Of a stretch of DNA of 59,155 nucleotides, positions 15,371 to 24,227 are shown one piece after another (the stretch's first letter is position 1; each line of letters starts with the position of its first letter). The notes under the pieces are model-generated. The model worked only from the letters and a program-made list of their open reading frames with translations, had not been told where the DNA came from and searched no databases. A program made the position numbers and the translations under genes. The stretch is from DATKGQ01 sp035510715 (GTDB lineage: Bacteria > Patescibacteriota > Saccharimonadia > Saccharimonadales > UBA4665): assembly GCA_035510715.1 (NCBI GenBank), contig DATKGQ010000029.1, positions 1 to 59,155 of the forward strand. Reading direction: 5' to 3'.

Positions 15371-15610
15371 TTAGGCGCCTTCACCACTGTACGCACCGTT
15401 ACTCTTGACGTTGTCGTGTACGCCGTTACCCGGAGCGAAGTGGTCGTGGTCCCCGCTTTGCATGAAAGTGTCGGGGTTAACATGTCCGTCTGCCAAAAGT
15501 GTGTGGCCTGTATTAGTGCCACCACCAAATGACGTGGGCACATCTTTCCCCTGTGCATCAGTCCCATGGACTGGCGTTCCCCACCAAGAAATATGCTTCC
15601 CAGAGCTCAT
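15371..15610 (-). CDS. small Gly/His/Asp-rich protein, unknown
   Basis: From the ATG at 15610 the product is 79 residues with no signal peptide. It is rich in Gly, His, Asp, Ser, Thr and Asn and poor in Leu, Lys and Glu; the C-terminal half contains SGDHDHFAPGNG and related stretches. The low hydrophobicity suggests an unfolded or metal-binding protein. A frame from 15625 is 5 codons longer, but a GGAGAG site lies about 7 bases before the ATG at 15610, so the shorter start is preferred. It is downstream of ftsK on the same strand. The distinctive composition and the well-placed site argue against a chance frame. Confidence 0.5.
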   Translation of the reverse strand: MSSGKHISWWGTPVHGTDAQGKDVPTSFGGGTNTGHTLLADGHVNPDTFMQSGDHDHFAPGNGVHDNVKSNGAYSGEGA

Positions 15611-15709
15611 GACACCACTCTCCATCCCAATTGGAAGGTTCGTTCAAGAGTTTCCTAAACTATTGCTATCATGTATCAATATTGACTAAATATCAAGTGG
15701 CAGTAAGAG

Positions 15710-17905
15710 TTACTCAGTTTCTTGATCAGTTTCATTATCCTCATAATCATTATGAAGAGCATTCACGTCGCTTGAGAACACTTCGTCCATGGAACTTACT
15801 AACACTTCACGGGGTCTTGAACCGTCGGCCGGGCCTACAATACCCTGCTCCTCCATTGTTTCAATTAAGCGAGCAGCCCGGCCATAGCCGATTCGTAAAC
15901 GCCGCTGCAGTAAACTGGTGCTGGCTTTACGAGCCTCTAAGACTACATGGACGGCATCACGCCAAAGATCGTCATCAACGTCGTTGCCATAATCAGCCAC
16001 AATCCCACCCCGGCCATTCAATTGAACTGGCTGGCTGATAATCTCTTGGTCGTACTGAGGCGGTCTTTGCATTCGGATAAAGTCGGTTATTTTTGCAGTT
16101 TCCTCGTCGCTAATAAATGCCCCCTGTAAACGTTTCGGTTTTGGCATTTCAGCAGTTAAATACAACATGTCTCCCTGGCTGAGTAATTTCTCGGCGCCCA
16201 TTTGGTCGATAATTGTACGTGAGTCAACCTGACTGGTGGTTGTAAAGGCTACCCGAGCTGGTATATTTGCTTTAATCAGCCCGGTAATAACGTCGACGCT
16301 TGGTCGTTGGGTAGCTAATACCAGGTGGATACCGACGGCTCTGGCTTTTTGGGCGATACGGACAATTAACGATTCCACATCCCTGGCCGCCATCATCATA
16401 AGATCGGCTAACTCATCAATTACTATCACTATATAGGGCATATGTGTATCGCTGTTTTGGCGATTATATTCGCCTATATTACGTGTTGTAGCCGCCGCCA
16501 ATTCCTTGTACCGCCGATCCATCTCGGCAACCGCCCATTTAAGTGCGCTAATACATTTTTCTGGTTCGGTTATAACCGGCGTTAACAGATGCGGAATGTC
16601 GTTATATGGCGCCAGTTCAACGCGCTTCGGATCAACCAATATAAATTTCAGTTCCGATGGGTTGTTCCGATAAAGCAGACTAGTTATGACTGAATTTATC
16701 ATGATTGATTTACCAGAACCTGTCTGACCGGCAATGAGGATATGCGGCATCCGGTCAAGCGACGCTACTACCGGTGTGCCAACAATGTCTTTACCGATCG
16801 TTATCCCAAGCGGGCTGTTTAAATCGGCCCATTCGCGGGATTGCAGAAGTGAACTGATTCGGACCATGGCCGGTTTAACATTCGGGACCTCTATACCAAC
16901 CGCCCGTTTGCCGGGTATCGGTGCTTCAATGCGGATGTTACTGGCGGCCAAATCGAGCGCCAGATTATTTTCAAGAGCAGTAATTTTGGTCAGTTTCACA
17001 CCATGTGAAGGCTTAAGAGTGTACTGTGTAACCCGAGGCCCGATATTGGCACCTTCCATGGCTACTTCGATATTAAAATTAGCCAATGTTTCCTGAATAA
17101 TCTTGGCATTTGCCGACACATTTCCGGCATCCGCTTTATCTTGTTTCTGGATTAATAAATCAACTGACGGGAATTTCCAGTCAGGATCACTGGCCAGCGT
17201 TAAGGCATCCTTACTCTCGGGACCGGTTAACCTTTGAGCCGTGTTCCTAAGCGAACTCTGCGGCACACGTTCACTAGAGGAGTGATGCTCAACCGGCACA
17301 CCTTCGTTCAGTTTAAAATTAGCGCCCTCGGGTTTAGATTTAAGATCGGCTAGATCAGTGTCGTCAGTTTCATTGTGGAATAATCTGCCTATTTTTAAAA
17401 GAACTTTTGGTGAGATACCAAAAGCAAAAAAGATGGCAAAAACTATTAAAACCAAGAAAATAAGCGATGATGGGAAACGGTCCAGAACGCGCAACACGGC
17501 ATTGCCGATTACTCTGCCGACATTACCGCCATGCCCGCCGCTATATACACCCTTGCTATTACGGGACACCAAACTGGTATAGAAAAAACTACTAGCAAAC
17601 AACAATACTGCCAGCATACTGACTAACTTATCAAGTGGAATTTGCCGGTCTTCGCTGATAAATTTATAGACACCCCAATAAACCAGGGCGATCGGAGCTA
17701 GATAGGCTCCCCAACCCAGTGCCCAATAATCGCCGTGGAATAAATCTTTTGGCAGCGGTCCGCCGGTACTAAATCCGCCGAATAACAGCAGCAATGCCAG
17801 AACTATTAACCCGACACCGCCGGCTAATGGCCAAAATGCTGATTGTTCAGTAGTAACTGTACGGGTATTCCGGCCTGATTTTGTTTGTTTTTTCTTTCTG
17901 GGCAT
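15710..17905 (-). CDS. ftsK: FtsK/SpoIIIE DNA translocase
   Basis: The 731-residue protein pumps chromosome ends through the division septum and activates XerCD/XerH-type dimer resolution. It has about four membrane helices in the first 185 residues, a short linker (about 185-240), the FtsK alpha/beta motor with Walker A GQTGSGKS and Walker B IVIDELADLMM, and a C-terminal winged-helix gamma domain (about 640-710, LLQRRLRIGYGRAARLI) that reads KOPS sites. An acidic tail ends it. The TGATAGAAT extended -10 box about 9 bases before the ATG suggests a very short leader. It is shorter than E. coli FtsK because of the small linker. Confidence 0.95.
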   Translation of the reverse strand: MPRKKKQTKSGRNTRTVTTEQSAFWPLAGGVGLIVLALLLLFGGFSTGGPLPKDLFHGDYWALGWGAYLAPIALVYWGVYKFISEDRQIPLDKLVSMLAVLLFASSFFYTSLVSRNSKGVYSGGHGGNVGRVIGNAVLRVLDRFPSSLIFLVLIVFAIFFAFGISPKVLLKIGRLFHNETDDTDLADLKSKPEGANFKLNEGVPVEHHSSSERVPQSSLRNTAQRLTGPESKDALTLASDPDWKFPSVDLLIQKQDKADAGNVSANAKIIQETLANFNIEVAMEGANIGPRVTQYTLKPSHGVKLTKITALENNLALDLAASNIRIEAPIPGKRAVGIEVPNVKPAMVRISSLLQSREWADLNSPLGITIGKDIVGTPVVASLDRMPHILIAGQTGSGKSIMINSVITSLLYRNNPSELKFILVDPKRVELAPYNDIPHLLTPVITEPEKCISALKWAVAEMDRRYKELAAATTRNIGEYNRQNSDTHMPYIVIVIDELADLMMMAARDVESLIVRIAQKARAVGIHLVLATQRPSVDVITGLIKANIPARVAFTTTSQVDSRTIIDQMGAEKLLSQGDMLYLTAEMPKPKRLQGAFISDEETAKITDFIRMQRPPQYDQEIISQPVQLNGRGGIVADYGNDVDDDLWRDAVHVVLEARKASTSLLQRRLRIGYGRAARLIETMEEQGIVGPADGSRPREVLVSSMDEVFSSDVNALHNDYEDNETDQETE

Positions 17906-17969
17906 AACAAGGTTATTCTATCATATTTTGCCTATTTATCCCCTATGGAGAACAGTTTTTAGCCTTATC

Positions 17970-19997
17970 CTAGTCAACTCGTGCATCTTGGCTCAGTAAA
18001 CGAGCCCGCATGTCGCGAAATCTTTTCTCTTGTTCCAGGGCAATATCTTCAGCTGATTTAGTATGGTTAGCATGGACTGTCATGGCACCGCCCTTCCCGC
18101 CGATGACATTAACAACTGGTATGACGATCGGGCTACGTTGCGTATTCTCAAACAGATAGTGTGTCAGATGATCTTTAATCTCTAATTTGAACCGGTCAAT
18201 ATCAATCCTCTTAAACCGCTGTGAAACAGCTCTCCTTAATTCCTGGCGTAAACCATTCATTAATTCTTCGTTATCCCGCATATAGATAAAGCCGCGGCTG
18301 ATAATATCCGGACTTGTGAGTAAGGCGCCGGTTTTCTTATCGATCGTTAGGACTACGGTGACCAACCCGGCCTCGCTGAGCAGAACACGATCTTTAACCA
18401 CAACGCTATTAACAATTGCGCCGGTTTGATCTACTAACAGGCTGCCAAATGGTACTTGGCCGGCTGATTCCCATTTATCAGCTGTAAATAGAAAACTGTC
18501 GCCGTTGTTTGCTTGAATGACATTCTGCCTAGGCCAGCCCTCTTCAACGGCCATCTCCGTGTAGTATTTCCGGTGCAGTGCGCCGGCATAAATAGGCAGG
18601 AAAAATTTCGGCTTGATGATATGAAGTATTTCCCGATATTCGTCACGACGGGCATGACCGGAAACATGCAGTGGGCCGCATCCATCGACTTCAGATGTTG
18701 GATGGCGATATAGATGAACGCCTTTAAGGATTAACTCGTTGCCGATTTCCTCATAGCGGACTTCATTGCCCGGAATAGGCGTCGAGCTGACAACGACAGT
18801 GTCGCCAGCGTGAAGTTTGATATGCTTATGCTCGCCAGTTGCCATTCGTTGCAGAGCTGCGCCGGGTTCGCCCTGGCCGCCCGTACAGACAACGAGTACC
18901 TGATGATCGGGTGATGTTACAACATCACGCATCGCTGTTACTGTACCTTTTGGAATTTTCAAAATTCCTTGTCTAACTGCAATTTCGGCATAACTCATCA
19001 TGCTTCTTCCATCAAGTGCCACCCGGCGGTTAGCAGCTACAGCGGCATTAACAATCATTTGTACCCGGTTCATATTACTTGAGAATATGGCCACGAATAC
19101 TCTCCCTTCGGCCCGGCCGATAATGTCATGGAAACTCTGCTGAAGAGTATGCTCGGTCGGTGTTCTGCCTGGTAATTGCGTATTACAACTGTCACTCATT
19201 AAAAGCAACACACCTTCTTTGCCAAGTTCAGCCAAACGGACGACATCACTCGGTTTTTCGTCTAACGGTTCAGGGTCAAGCCGCCAGTCGCCGGTATTAA
19301 TTATCCGGCCGGCCGGTGTATCGACTACAATACTGCTTGATTCAGGCACAGAGTGGGTAATACGAACCAACTCGATTGTAAAGACTCCCAGTTTGAGACG
19401 CTCATGGTTATCCATGTTCATAATGACTGTCTGAGGTTTAAAAGCTAGTCCTGTTTCGGCCGCCGCGTCTTCAAAGGTTTTCTCGATAACCCCGATAGTA
19501 AAGCGTGATCCGTAAATCGGCGCCGGGTATTTAGGTACAATATGGCGCAAGCCGCCGACATGGTCCAGGTGCCCATGACTAATTATGTAGGCCCGGATTT
19601 TATGTTTAATACTATCAAGATATGTCGGATCGGCAATTGTGTAGTTAATTCCTGGCAGCTCAATCCCCAGATCGTTGCCGCAGTCAAGAATAACGGCATC
19701 GTTCTGCCATTCAATCACTTGCATATTCTTTTCACCGATTGCCTCTTGTCCGCCCAGAAAAGTCACCCGTAGTTTCTGCTGCTCATCAACAATTACGTTG
19801 GCCCGCCGTGGTTGTGGGTCGGTACCATTAGTTGTAGCCGGGGCGTATTGGTTGGCTACCCGTTGCGCGTCTTCTTGGCTTCGTCTTTGTGCCCGAATAG
19901 CCTCACCACGCGAAGAACTGCGCGCACTTAAACCTTTTTGCTTAGGTGCGGCGTGTCCTCCGTTGTTATTAGTTATATTATTTATGTCTTGATCCAT
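17970..19997 (-). CDS. rnj: ribonuclease J
   Basis: A metallo-beta-lactamase/beta-CASP nuclease of 675 residues that degrades and matures RNA with 5'-3' exo- and endo-activity. The HxHxDH zinc motif reads SHGHLDHVGG, later motifs include DTGDW-like INTGDWRLD and the beta-CASP VSGHA segment. A non-conserved Lys/Arg/Gln-rich N-terminal extension of about 65 residues precedes the domain, and an RNase J C-terminal domain ends it. The ATG has an AAAGGA site. pnp lies upstream on the same strand, so the two main RNA-decay enzymes of the cell are neighbours. Confidence 0.95.
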   Translation of the reverse strand: MDQDINNITNNNGGHAAPKQKGLSARSSSRGEAIRAQRRSQEDAQRVANQYAPATTNGTDPQPRRANVIVDEQQKLRVTFLGGQEAIGEKNMQVIEWQNDAVILDCGNDLGIELPGINYTIADPTYLDSIKHKIRAYIISHGHLDHVGGLRHIVPKYPAPIYGSRFTIGVIEKTFEDAAAETGLAFKPQTVIMNMDNHERLKLGVFTIELVRITHSVPESSSIVVDTPAGRIINTGDWRLDPEPLDEKPSDVVRLAELGKEGVLLLMSDSCNTQLPGRTPTEHTLQQSFHDIIGRAEGRVFVAIFSSNMNRVQMIVNAAVAANRRVALDGRSMMSYAEIAVRQGILKIPKGTVTAMRDVVTSPDHQVLVVCTGGQGEPGAALQRMATGEHKHIKLHAGDTVVVSSTPIPGNEVRYEEIGNELILKGVHLYRHPTSEVDGCGPLHVSGHARRDEYREILHIIKPKFFLPIYAGALHRKYYTEMAVEEGWPRQNVIQANNGDSFLFTADKWESAGQVPFGSLLVDQTGAIVNSVVVKDRVLLSEAGLVTVVLTIDKKTGALLTSPDIISRGFIYMRDNEELMNGLRQELRRAVSQRFKRIDIDRFKLEIKDHLTHYLFENTQRSPIVIPVVNVIGGKGGAMTVHANHTKSAEDIALEQEKRFRDMRARLLSQDARVD

Positions 19998-20039
19998 GTT
20001 TTTCCTTTCTTTTAAGTTAATAAATGGATAATTCTAAAA

Positions 20040-20612
20040 TTATTTTATGAGTTTGATAATTGATGGGATTGTTACGAAATCATCAATGATTGTTTGGCGC
20101 ATAGCGCCGTTATAAAGTGCTGCTGCCGGATGAAAAAGCGGTAGGAATATCTGATCATGATAGCGTTTAGGCTGGCCGTGACATTGACTGATTTGAAGCT
20201 GTGGCAAGAAACAGCTAAGGCTATGGCGGCCTAGCGTAACTATCAGTTTTGGTTTGATAACCTTAAGTTGCGCCTCCAGGTAGGGTAGAAAAACTGTTTT
20301 CTCGTCTGGTAAGGGGTCACGGTTCCCTGGCGGACGATATTTAACGATGTTAGTGATATAGACATCTTGCCGCTTAAGACCGATCATAGCTAACATTTGG
20401 TCAAAGAATTTACCGGCTGCACCGACAAACGGTATACCCTGCTCATCCTCGTTCTTGCCGGGCGCTTCACCTATAAATACAATTTCCGCTTCCGGGTTAC
20501 CGGTAGCAAATACCAATTGGGTGGCAGTTTTGGCCAGATCCGGACAGACATTATCTTTTATAATGTCCGCCTTGATCTTATCTAGCTGCTGCTGATTAGT
20601 CTGTTTACTCAC
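20040..20612 (-). CDS. family-4-type uracil-DNA glycosylase without the Fe-S cysteines
   Basis: The 190-residue protein removes uracil from DNA. Family motifs are clear: GEAPGKNEDEQG and PFVGAAGKFFD (about 48-71), TNIVKYRPPGNRDP (87-100) and LFHPAAALY (159-167). Family 4 enzymes normally hold a 4Fe-4S cluster with four cysteines. Here only Cys23 remains; the other three positions appear to be Asp20, Tyr92 and Phe108. The enzyme should therefore fold without a cluster. It overlaps the small membrane protein gene upstream by 8 bases and is probably co-transcribed with it and pnp. Confidence 0.88.
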   Translation of the reverse strand: MSKQTNQQQLDKIKADIIKDNVCPDLAKTATQLVFATGNPEAEIVFIGEAPGKNEDEQGIPFVGAAGKFFDQMLAMIGLKRQDVYITNIVKYRPPGNRDPLPDEKTVFLPYLEAQLKVIKPKLIVTLGRHSLSCFLPQLQISQCHGQPKRYHDQIFLPLFHPAAALYNGAMRQTIIDDFVTIPSIIKLIK

Positions 20613-20817
20613 GCTTACGCTTTAATTTAATACTGTTAAGAAATTGATTTAAGGCAACACTTAAAAAGATTACAGCCCCGAAATATTCCCACCAGCTGCC
20701 GGTATCAATAGCCCGCGAAACTAGCAGATAAGCTATTGCTAAGCTGACAACGCCTATTGCTGCTATATAAACAGTACGCTTGTACCAAACGGTTTTATTT
20801 GGCGTCTTTTTTACCAT
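20605..20817 (-). CDS. small two-helix membrane protein
   Basis: A 70-residue protein with basic ends and two hydrophobic segments (about 15-33 and 42-60). It overlaps the end of pnp by 23 bases and the start of the glycosylase gene by 8, which suggests translational coupling inside one operon. No family is recognised. Confidence 0.6.
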   Translation of the reverse strand: MVKKTPNKTVWYKRTVYIAAIGVVSLAIAYLLVSRAIDTGSWWEYFGAVIFLSVALNQFLNSIKLKRKRE

Positions 20818-22966
20818 CGGCTATTTGTTCCTTGTTTTGCAAATCCCGGGCAGCGGCGCGCATACTCAACTGCAAGCGACCACGGTCGTCAATTGCTACT
20901 AATTTAACAGTGATATGATCGCCTTCATGGACAACGTCACTCGGTTTTTCGACTCTTTGTTCAGACATTTCACTAACATGCACAAGGCCTTCTTTTCCCG
21001 GTAATATTTCAACAAAGGCGCCGAAATCAAGTACGCTGACAACCCGGCAATCGTGGTAAATGTGTCCGACCTCTGGTTCGGCTGTTAAGCTACGAATAAA
21101 TTGGATAGCACTTTCTATCGATTTTTTGTCTGGACTGGCCAGGAATATCGTACCGTCATCTTTAATGTCAATCTCAGCACCGGTCTCGGCGATTATTTTA
21201 TTAATCATTTCTCCACCCTTACCGATGACTTCACGGATTTTTTCTGGATTAATACTAATTGATTCAACCCGTGGCGCATAAGGACTAAGTTCTTTGCGGG
21301 AGGCAGCCAGAGTTGACAGCATATGCTTCAATATGAAGGCTCGGCCCTCATGAGCTTGGAGCAAAGCTGATTTTAGAACGTCGACTGGCAAGCCATGAAC
21401 TTTCATGTCCATTTGCAGGGCGGTTATACCCTTTTCTGTGCCAGCGACTTTAAAATCCATATCCCCGGCAAAGTCTTCGGCATCGGCTATATCGCTTAAT
21501 ATAAAGGTTTTATTGCCCTCCAGCATTAACCCCATAGCAATACCGCTGACTGGGCGCAAAAGCGGGACGCCGGCATCCATTAGTGCCAAGCAGCTTGAGC
21601 AGGTAGCAGCCATCGAAGTGCTGCCATGTTGGCTCATAATCTCTGATACCGACCGGATAGCATAAGGAAATTCCGTCTCCGTCGGCAGGACCGGTTGGAG
21701 AGCCCGTTCGGCTAGTGCAGAGTGCCCAATTTCACGCCGTCCAGGACCGCTTAACCGTCTGATGTCACCGGTTGTATAACCGGGCGCGTTGTAGTAATGG
21801 AAATAGCGTTTTTCGGTATTTTTTTCCATAGTATCAACCATTAACGAGTAACTTAATGGGGCTAAGGTAACGATGTTTAAGGCTTGGGTCATGCCGCGGG
21901 TGAATAGACTAGACCCATGGGCGCGGGGTAAAAATCCGACTTCTGAACTTAGTGGTCTTATTTCTGTTAAACTTCTCCCGTCAGGCCGGGCATTATCTTT
22001 TATAATGCCATCACGGACATCTTGATTAGCAGCGTGTGACCAGGCATCTTCATAGGCTTGGCTTAAACTCTTAAAGGTATCCTCGCCAAGTTCATTGCTA
22101 AAGTGCAGCATCATTTCATCGCGTAAAATACGCATTTTTTCATGTCTTTGCGGATACTGACCCCTGATATTTTTGCCTAATTTGCCTCCCAACCAGGCAT
22201 CAACTTGTTTTTGGATATCTTCACTGGGTAGGCTTAGCCCATAGACTTGCGGTTCGACCCCAACTTCTTCAATCAGTTTTTTCTGGAGTTCGATAGCCGG
22301 TTGAATTATTTCATAAGCTAACTTGAGGGCTTTAATGACCTGCTCTTCTTCCACTTCATTGGCGCCAGCTTCTACCATCATGATCGCTGACTCGGTTCCG
22401 GCAACGAATAAATCCAGGGCGCCGTCAGCTAATTGCTGTGGCGTGGCAAATGGTATTAACTCATTATCGACTAAGCCTAGCCTGACTCCTGCTACCGGAC
22501 CTTCAAAAGGAGCTCCGGTTAGCATAAAAGCTGCACTTATAGCGATCATTGCAATAGCATCAGGCCGGAAATTTGGATCCATACTTAATACTGTCGCGAT
22601 ACCTTGTACCTCATGACGGTACCCCTTAGGCCAGAGAGGACGAACCGGTCGGTCGATAAGCCGGCCTATTAGTACCGCATCATCACTAGGTCTAGTTTCA
22701 CGCTTAACAAACCGGCTGCCGCTGATTTTTCCGGCTGCATACATTTTTTCTTCATAATCGATACTAAGAGGAAAGTAATCGAACCCGGCTATGGGCTTCT
22801 CACTAACCATGGCCGAAGCAAAGATAACTGTATCGCCGTAACGGGCGGTAACACCAGCTGTTGAACGGAATCCTACTCGTCCGACTTCTAAACTAAGTTC
22901 TTTGCCGCAAAAATCGGTTTTAACACTAATTATTTTCTTTCCAAACGGATTAATTGTTTGTCCCAT
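20795..22966 (-). CDS. pnp: polyribonucleotide nucleotidyltransferase (PNPase)
   Basis: A full-length 723-residue PNPase: two RNase PH-like domains around a helical domain, then a KH domain (about 560-620, REVIGKGGEMINKII) and an S1 domain (about 630-700, VGHIYHDCRVVSVLDFGAFV). It degrades RNA from the 3' end by phosphorolysis. The start at 22966 carries an AAGGAAGGA region, so this gene is translated from a normal leader. About 216 bases separate it from rpsO, a gap that in many bacteria holds a pnp autoregulatory leader; no specific structure was recognised. Confidence 0.96.
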   Translation of the reverse strand: MGQTINPFGKKIISVKTDFCGKELSLEVGRVGFRSTAGVTARYGDTVIFASAMVSEKPIAGFDYFPLSIDYEEKMYAAGKISGSRFVKRETRPSDDAVLIGRLIDRPVRPLWPKGYRHEVQGIATVLSMDPNFRPDAIAMIAISAAFMLTGAPFEGPVAGVRLGLVDNELIPFATPQQLADGALDLFVAGTESAIMMVEAGANEVEEEQVIKALKLAYEIIQPAIELQKKLIEEVGVEPQVYGLSLPSEDIQKQVDAWLGGKLGKNIRGQYPQRHEKMRILRDEMMLHFSNELGEDTFKSLSQAYEDAWSHAANQDVRDGIIKDNARPDGRSLTEIRPLSSEVGFLPRAHGSSLFTRGMTQALNIVTLAPLSYSLMVDTMEKNTEKRYFHYYNAPGYTTGDIRRLSGPGRREIGHSALAERALQPVLPTETEFPYAIRSVSEIMSQHGSTSMAATCSSCLALMDAGVPLLRPVSGIAMGLMLEGNKTFILSDIADAEDFAGDMDFKVAGTEKGITALQMDMKVHGLPVDVLKSALLQAHEGRAFILKHMLSTLAASRKELSPYAPRVESISINPEKIREVIGKGGEMINKIIAETGAEIDIKDDGTIFLASPDKKSIESAIQFIRSLTAEPEVGHIYHDCRVVSVLDFGAFVEILPGKEGLVHVSEMSEQRVEKPSDVVHEGDHITVKLVAIDDRGRLQLSMRAAARDLQNKEQIADGKKDAK

Positions 22967-23182
22967 ATTTTTCTATTCCTTCCTTGGTACATCACGGCTC
23001 AGGGGTCAGGTATACGTTTTTGGCTCGTATAACTGTGCTCTGTTCCGTATGTAACCGATTAGTTATTAATTTATTAACAAACATGGAAATCTGGCGAATT
23101 TTATTTAAGTTGTGCGTCTTATCAGTCACCGGCAGTATATGTGAACAACTAAAGACTTCTTTAAGAATTGAAAGGACCTACT

Positions 23183-23440
23183 TTAACGACGAATACCTAA
23201 ATTTTTTATCAGATCTAGATACGACTGGCTATCTTGCTTAGCAATATAACGCAATAAACGACGCCGTTTACCGACTAATTGAAGAAGGCCCCGTTGAGCA
23301 GCGAAATCCTTTTTATTGGTTTTCAAATGCCCGGCGAGACTATTAATTCGTGCCGTCATAATACCAACCTGAACAGGGCTACTGCCAGTGTCGATTTTTT
23401 GACTCTGTAGAACTTTAGTCACCACTTGTTTTTTGACCAC
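23183..23440 (-). CDS. rpsO: small ribosomal subunit protein uS15
   Basis: The core matches uS15: DTGSSPVQVGIMTARINSL, then HLKTNKKDFAAQRGLL and GKRRRLLRYI, ending LIKNLGIRR. A longer frame begins with TTG at 23479, but that stretch contains the TATAAT box at 23451-23456. The GTG at 23440 gives an 85-residue protein of normal uS15 length and lies 10 bases after the -10 box, so it is chosen. uS15 binds the central domain of 16S rRNA. The order rpsO then pnp is conserved in many bacteria. Confidence 0.93.
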   Translation of the reverse strand: MVKKQVVTKVLQSQKIDTGSSPVQVGIMTARINSLAGHLKTNKKDFAAQRGLLQLVGKRRRLLRYIAKQDSQSYLDLIKNLGIRR

Positions 23441-23450
23441 GCTAACGGGG

Positions 23451-23459
23451 ATTATAACA
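23451..23459 (-). promoter_or_regulatory. extended -10 promoter of rpsO
   Basis: On the minus strand TGT TATAAT (23459 to 23451) is a perfect extended -10 box. The GTG start codon begins 10 bases after it, so the leader should be only about 3 nt. Confidence 0.6.
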
Positions 23460-23496
23460 GATTTGCTTCTTAGATGCAACTATATTATTCCTATTC

Positions 23497-24189
23497 CTAC
23501 CCTCTAAGTCGGCTGCATATATCTTCAATCGTCAATGTTTGTGGGTTTATAGCTTGCTTGACATTAAATTGGCCGATGCTAATTCTCCTAAGAGCAACTG
23601 TATAGGCACCTGTCTTCAGATAGTTACCGATATCTTCAGCTAACGAGCGGATATATGTACCACTGCTGACACTGGTTTCTAATTCAACCAACGGATAATG
23701 ATATTTGATTAATTGGATTGCACTTATCTGCACCTTCCGGGATTGAATCTCAACCGGTTGGCCTTTGCGGGCCAGATTATAGGCTGGTTGGCCATTTATT
23801 TTAATAGCTGAATAGGCTGGCGGAATTTGATCAATCAGGCCCTTGAAATGTTTGAGCGCTTGCCTGATCTGAATTATTGGCGGCCGATGATCAGACTGGA
23901 CTGTCTTCTCGCCTTCTTCATCTCCGGTTGTACTTGTCTGTCCGAGTTTCATCGTAAATTGATAGGTCTTATCAAATTTACCAATCTCGGCTGAGCGTTT
24001 TGTATATGATCCGACTAGAACAATTAACAGACCGGTTGCCAGCGGGTCAAGTGTGCCACTATGACCGACAGGATATCTTTTTTTAGTTCTTGGCGTTAAC
24101 TCTGCCCGCTCAATAATAGTTCGGATTTTATTAACCACATCAAAACTTGTCCAGCCAATTGGTTTATCGATTAACAATATGCCGTCCAT
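23497..24189 (-). CDS. truB: tRNA pseudouridine-55 synthase
   Basis: The 230-residue protein begins MDGILLIDKPIGWTSFDVV and contains GHSGTLDPLATGLL with the catalytic Asp, plus the AYSAIKINGQPAYNLAR and SGTYIRSLAEDIG motifs. TruB makes pseudouridine 55 in the T-loop of nearly all tRNAs. It is short because it lacks a PUA domain at the C-terminus. A TATGAT box ends 8 bases before the ATG, which suggests a transcript with essentially no leader. Confidence 0.95.
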   Translation of the reverse strand: MDGILLIDKPIGWTSFDVVNKIRTIIERAELTPRTKKRYPVGHSGTLDPLATGLLIVLVGSYTKRSAEIGKFDKTYQFTMKLGQTSTTGDEEGEKTVQSDHRPPIIQIRQALKHFKGLIDQIPPAYSAIKINGQPAYNLARKGQPVEIQSRKVQISAIQLIKYHYPLVELETSVSSGTYIRSLAEDIGNYLKTGAYTVALRRISIGQFNVKQAINPQTLTIEDICSRLRG

Positions 24190-24227
24190 AGACTCATATC
24201 ATAATCTCAGTTTGAAAGGAATACTAA

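Noticed and set aside
23011..23182. Possible pnp autoregulatory leader between rpsO and pnp
   Set aside because: Several short AT-rich boxes are present, but no convincing promoter or stem-loop could be chosen over the others.
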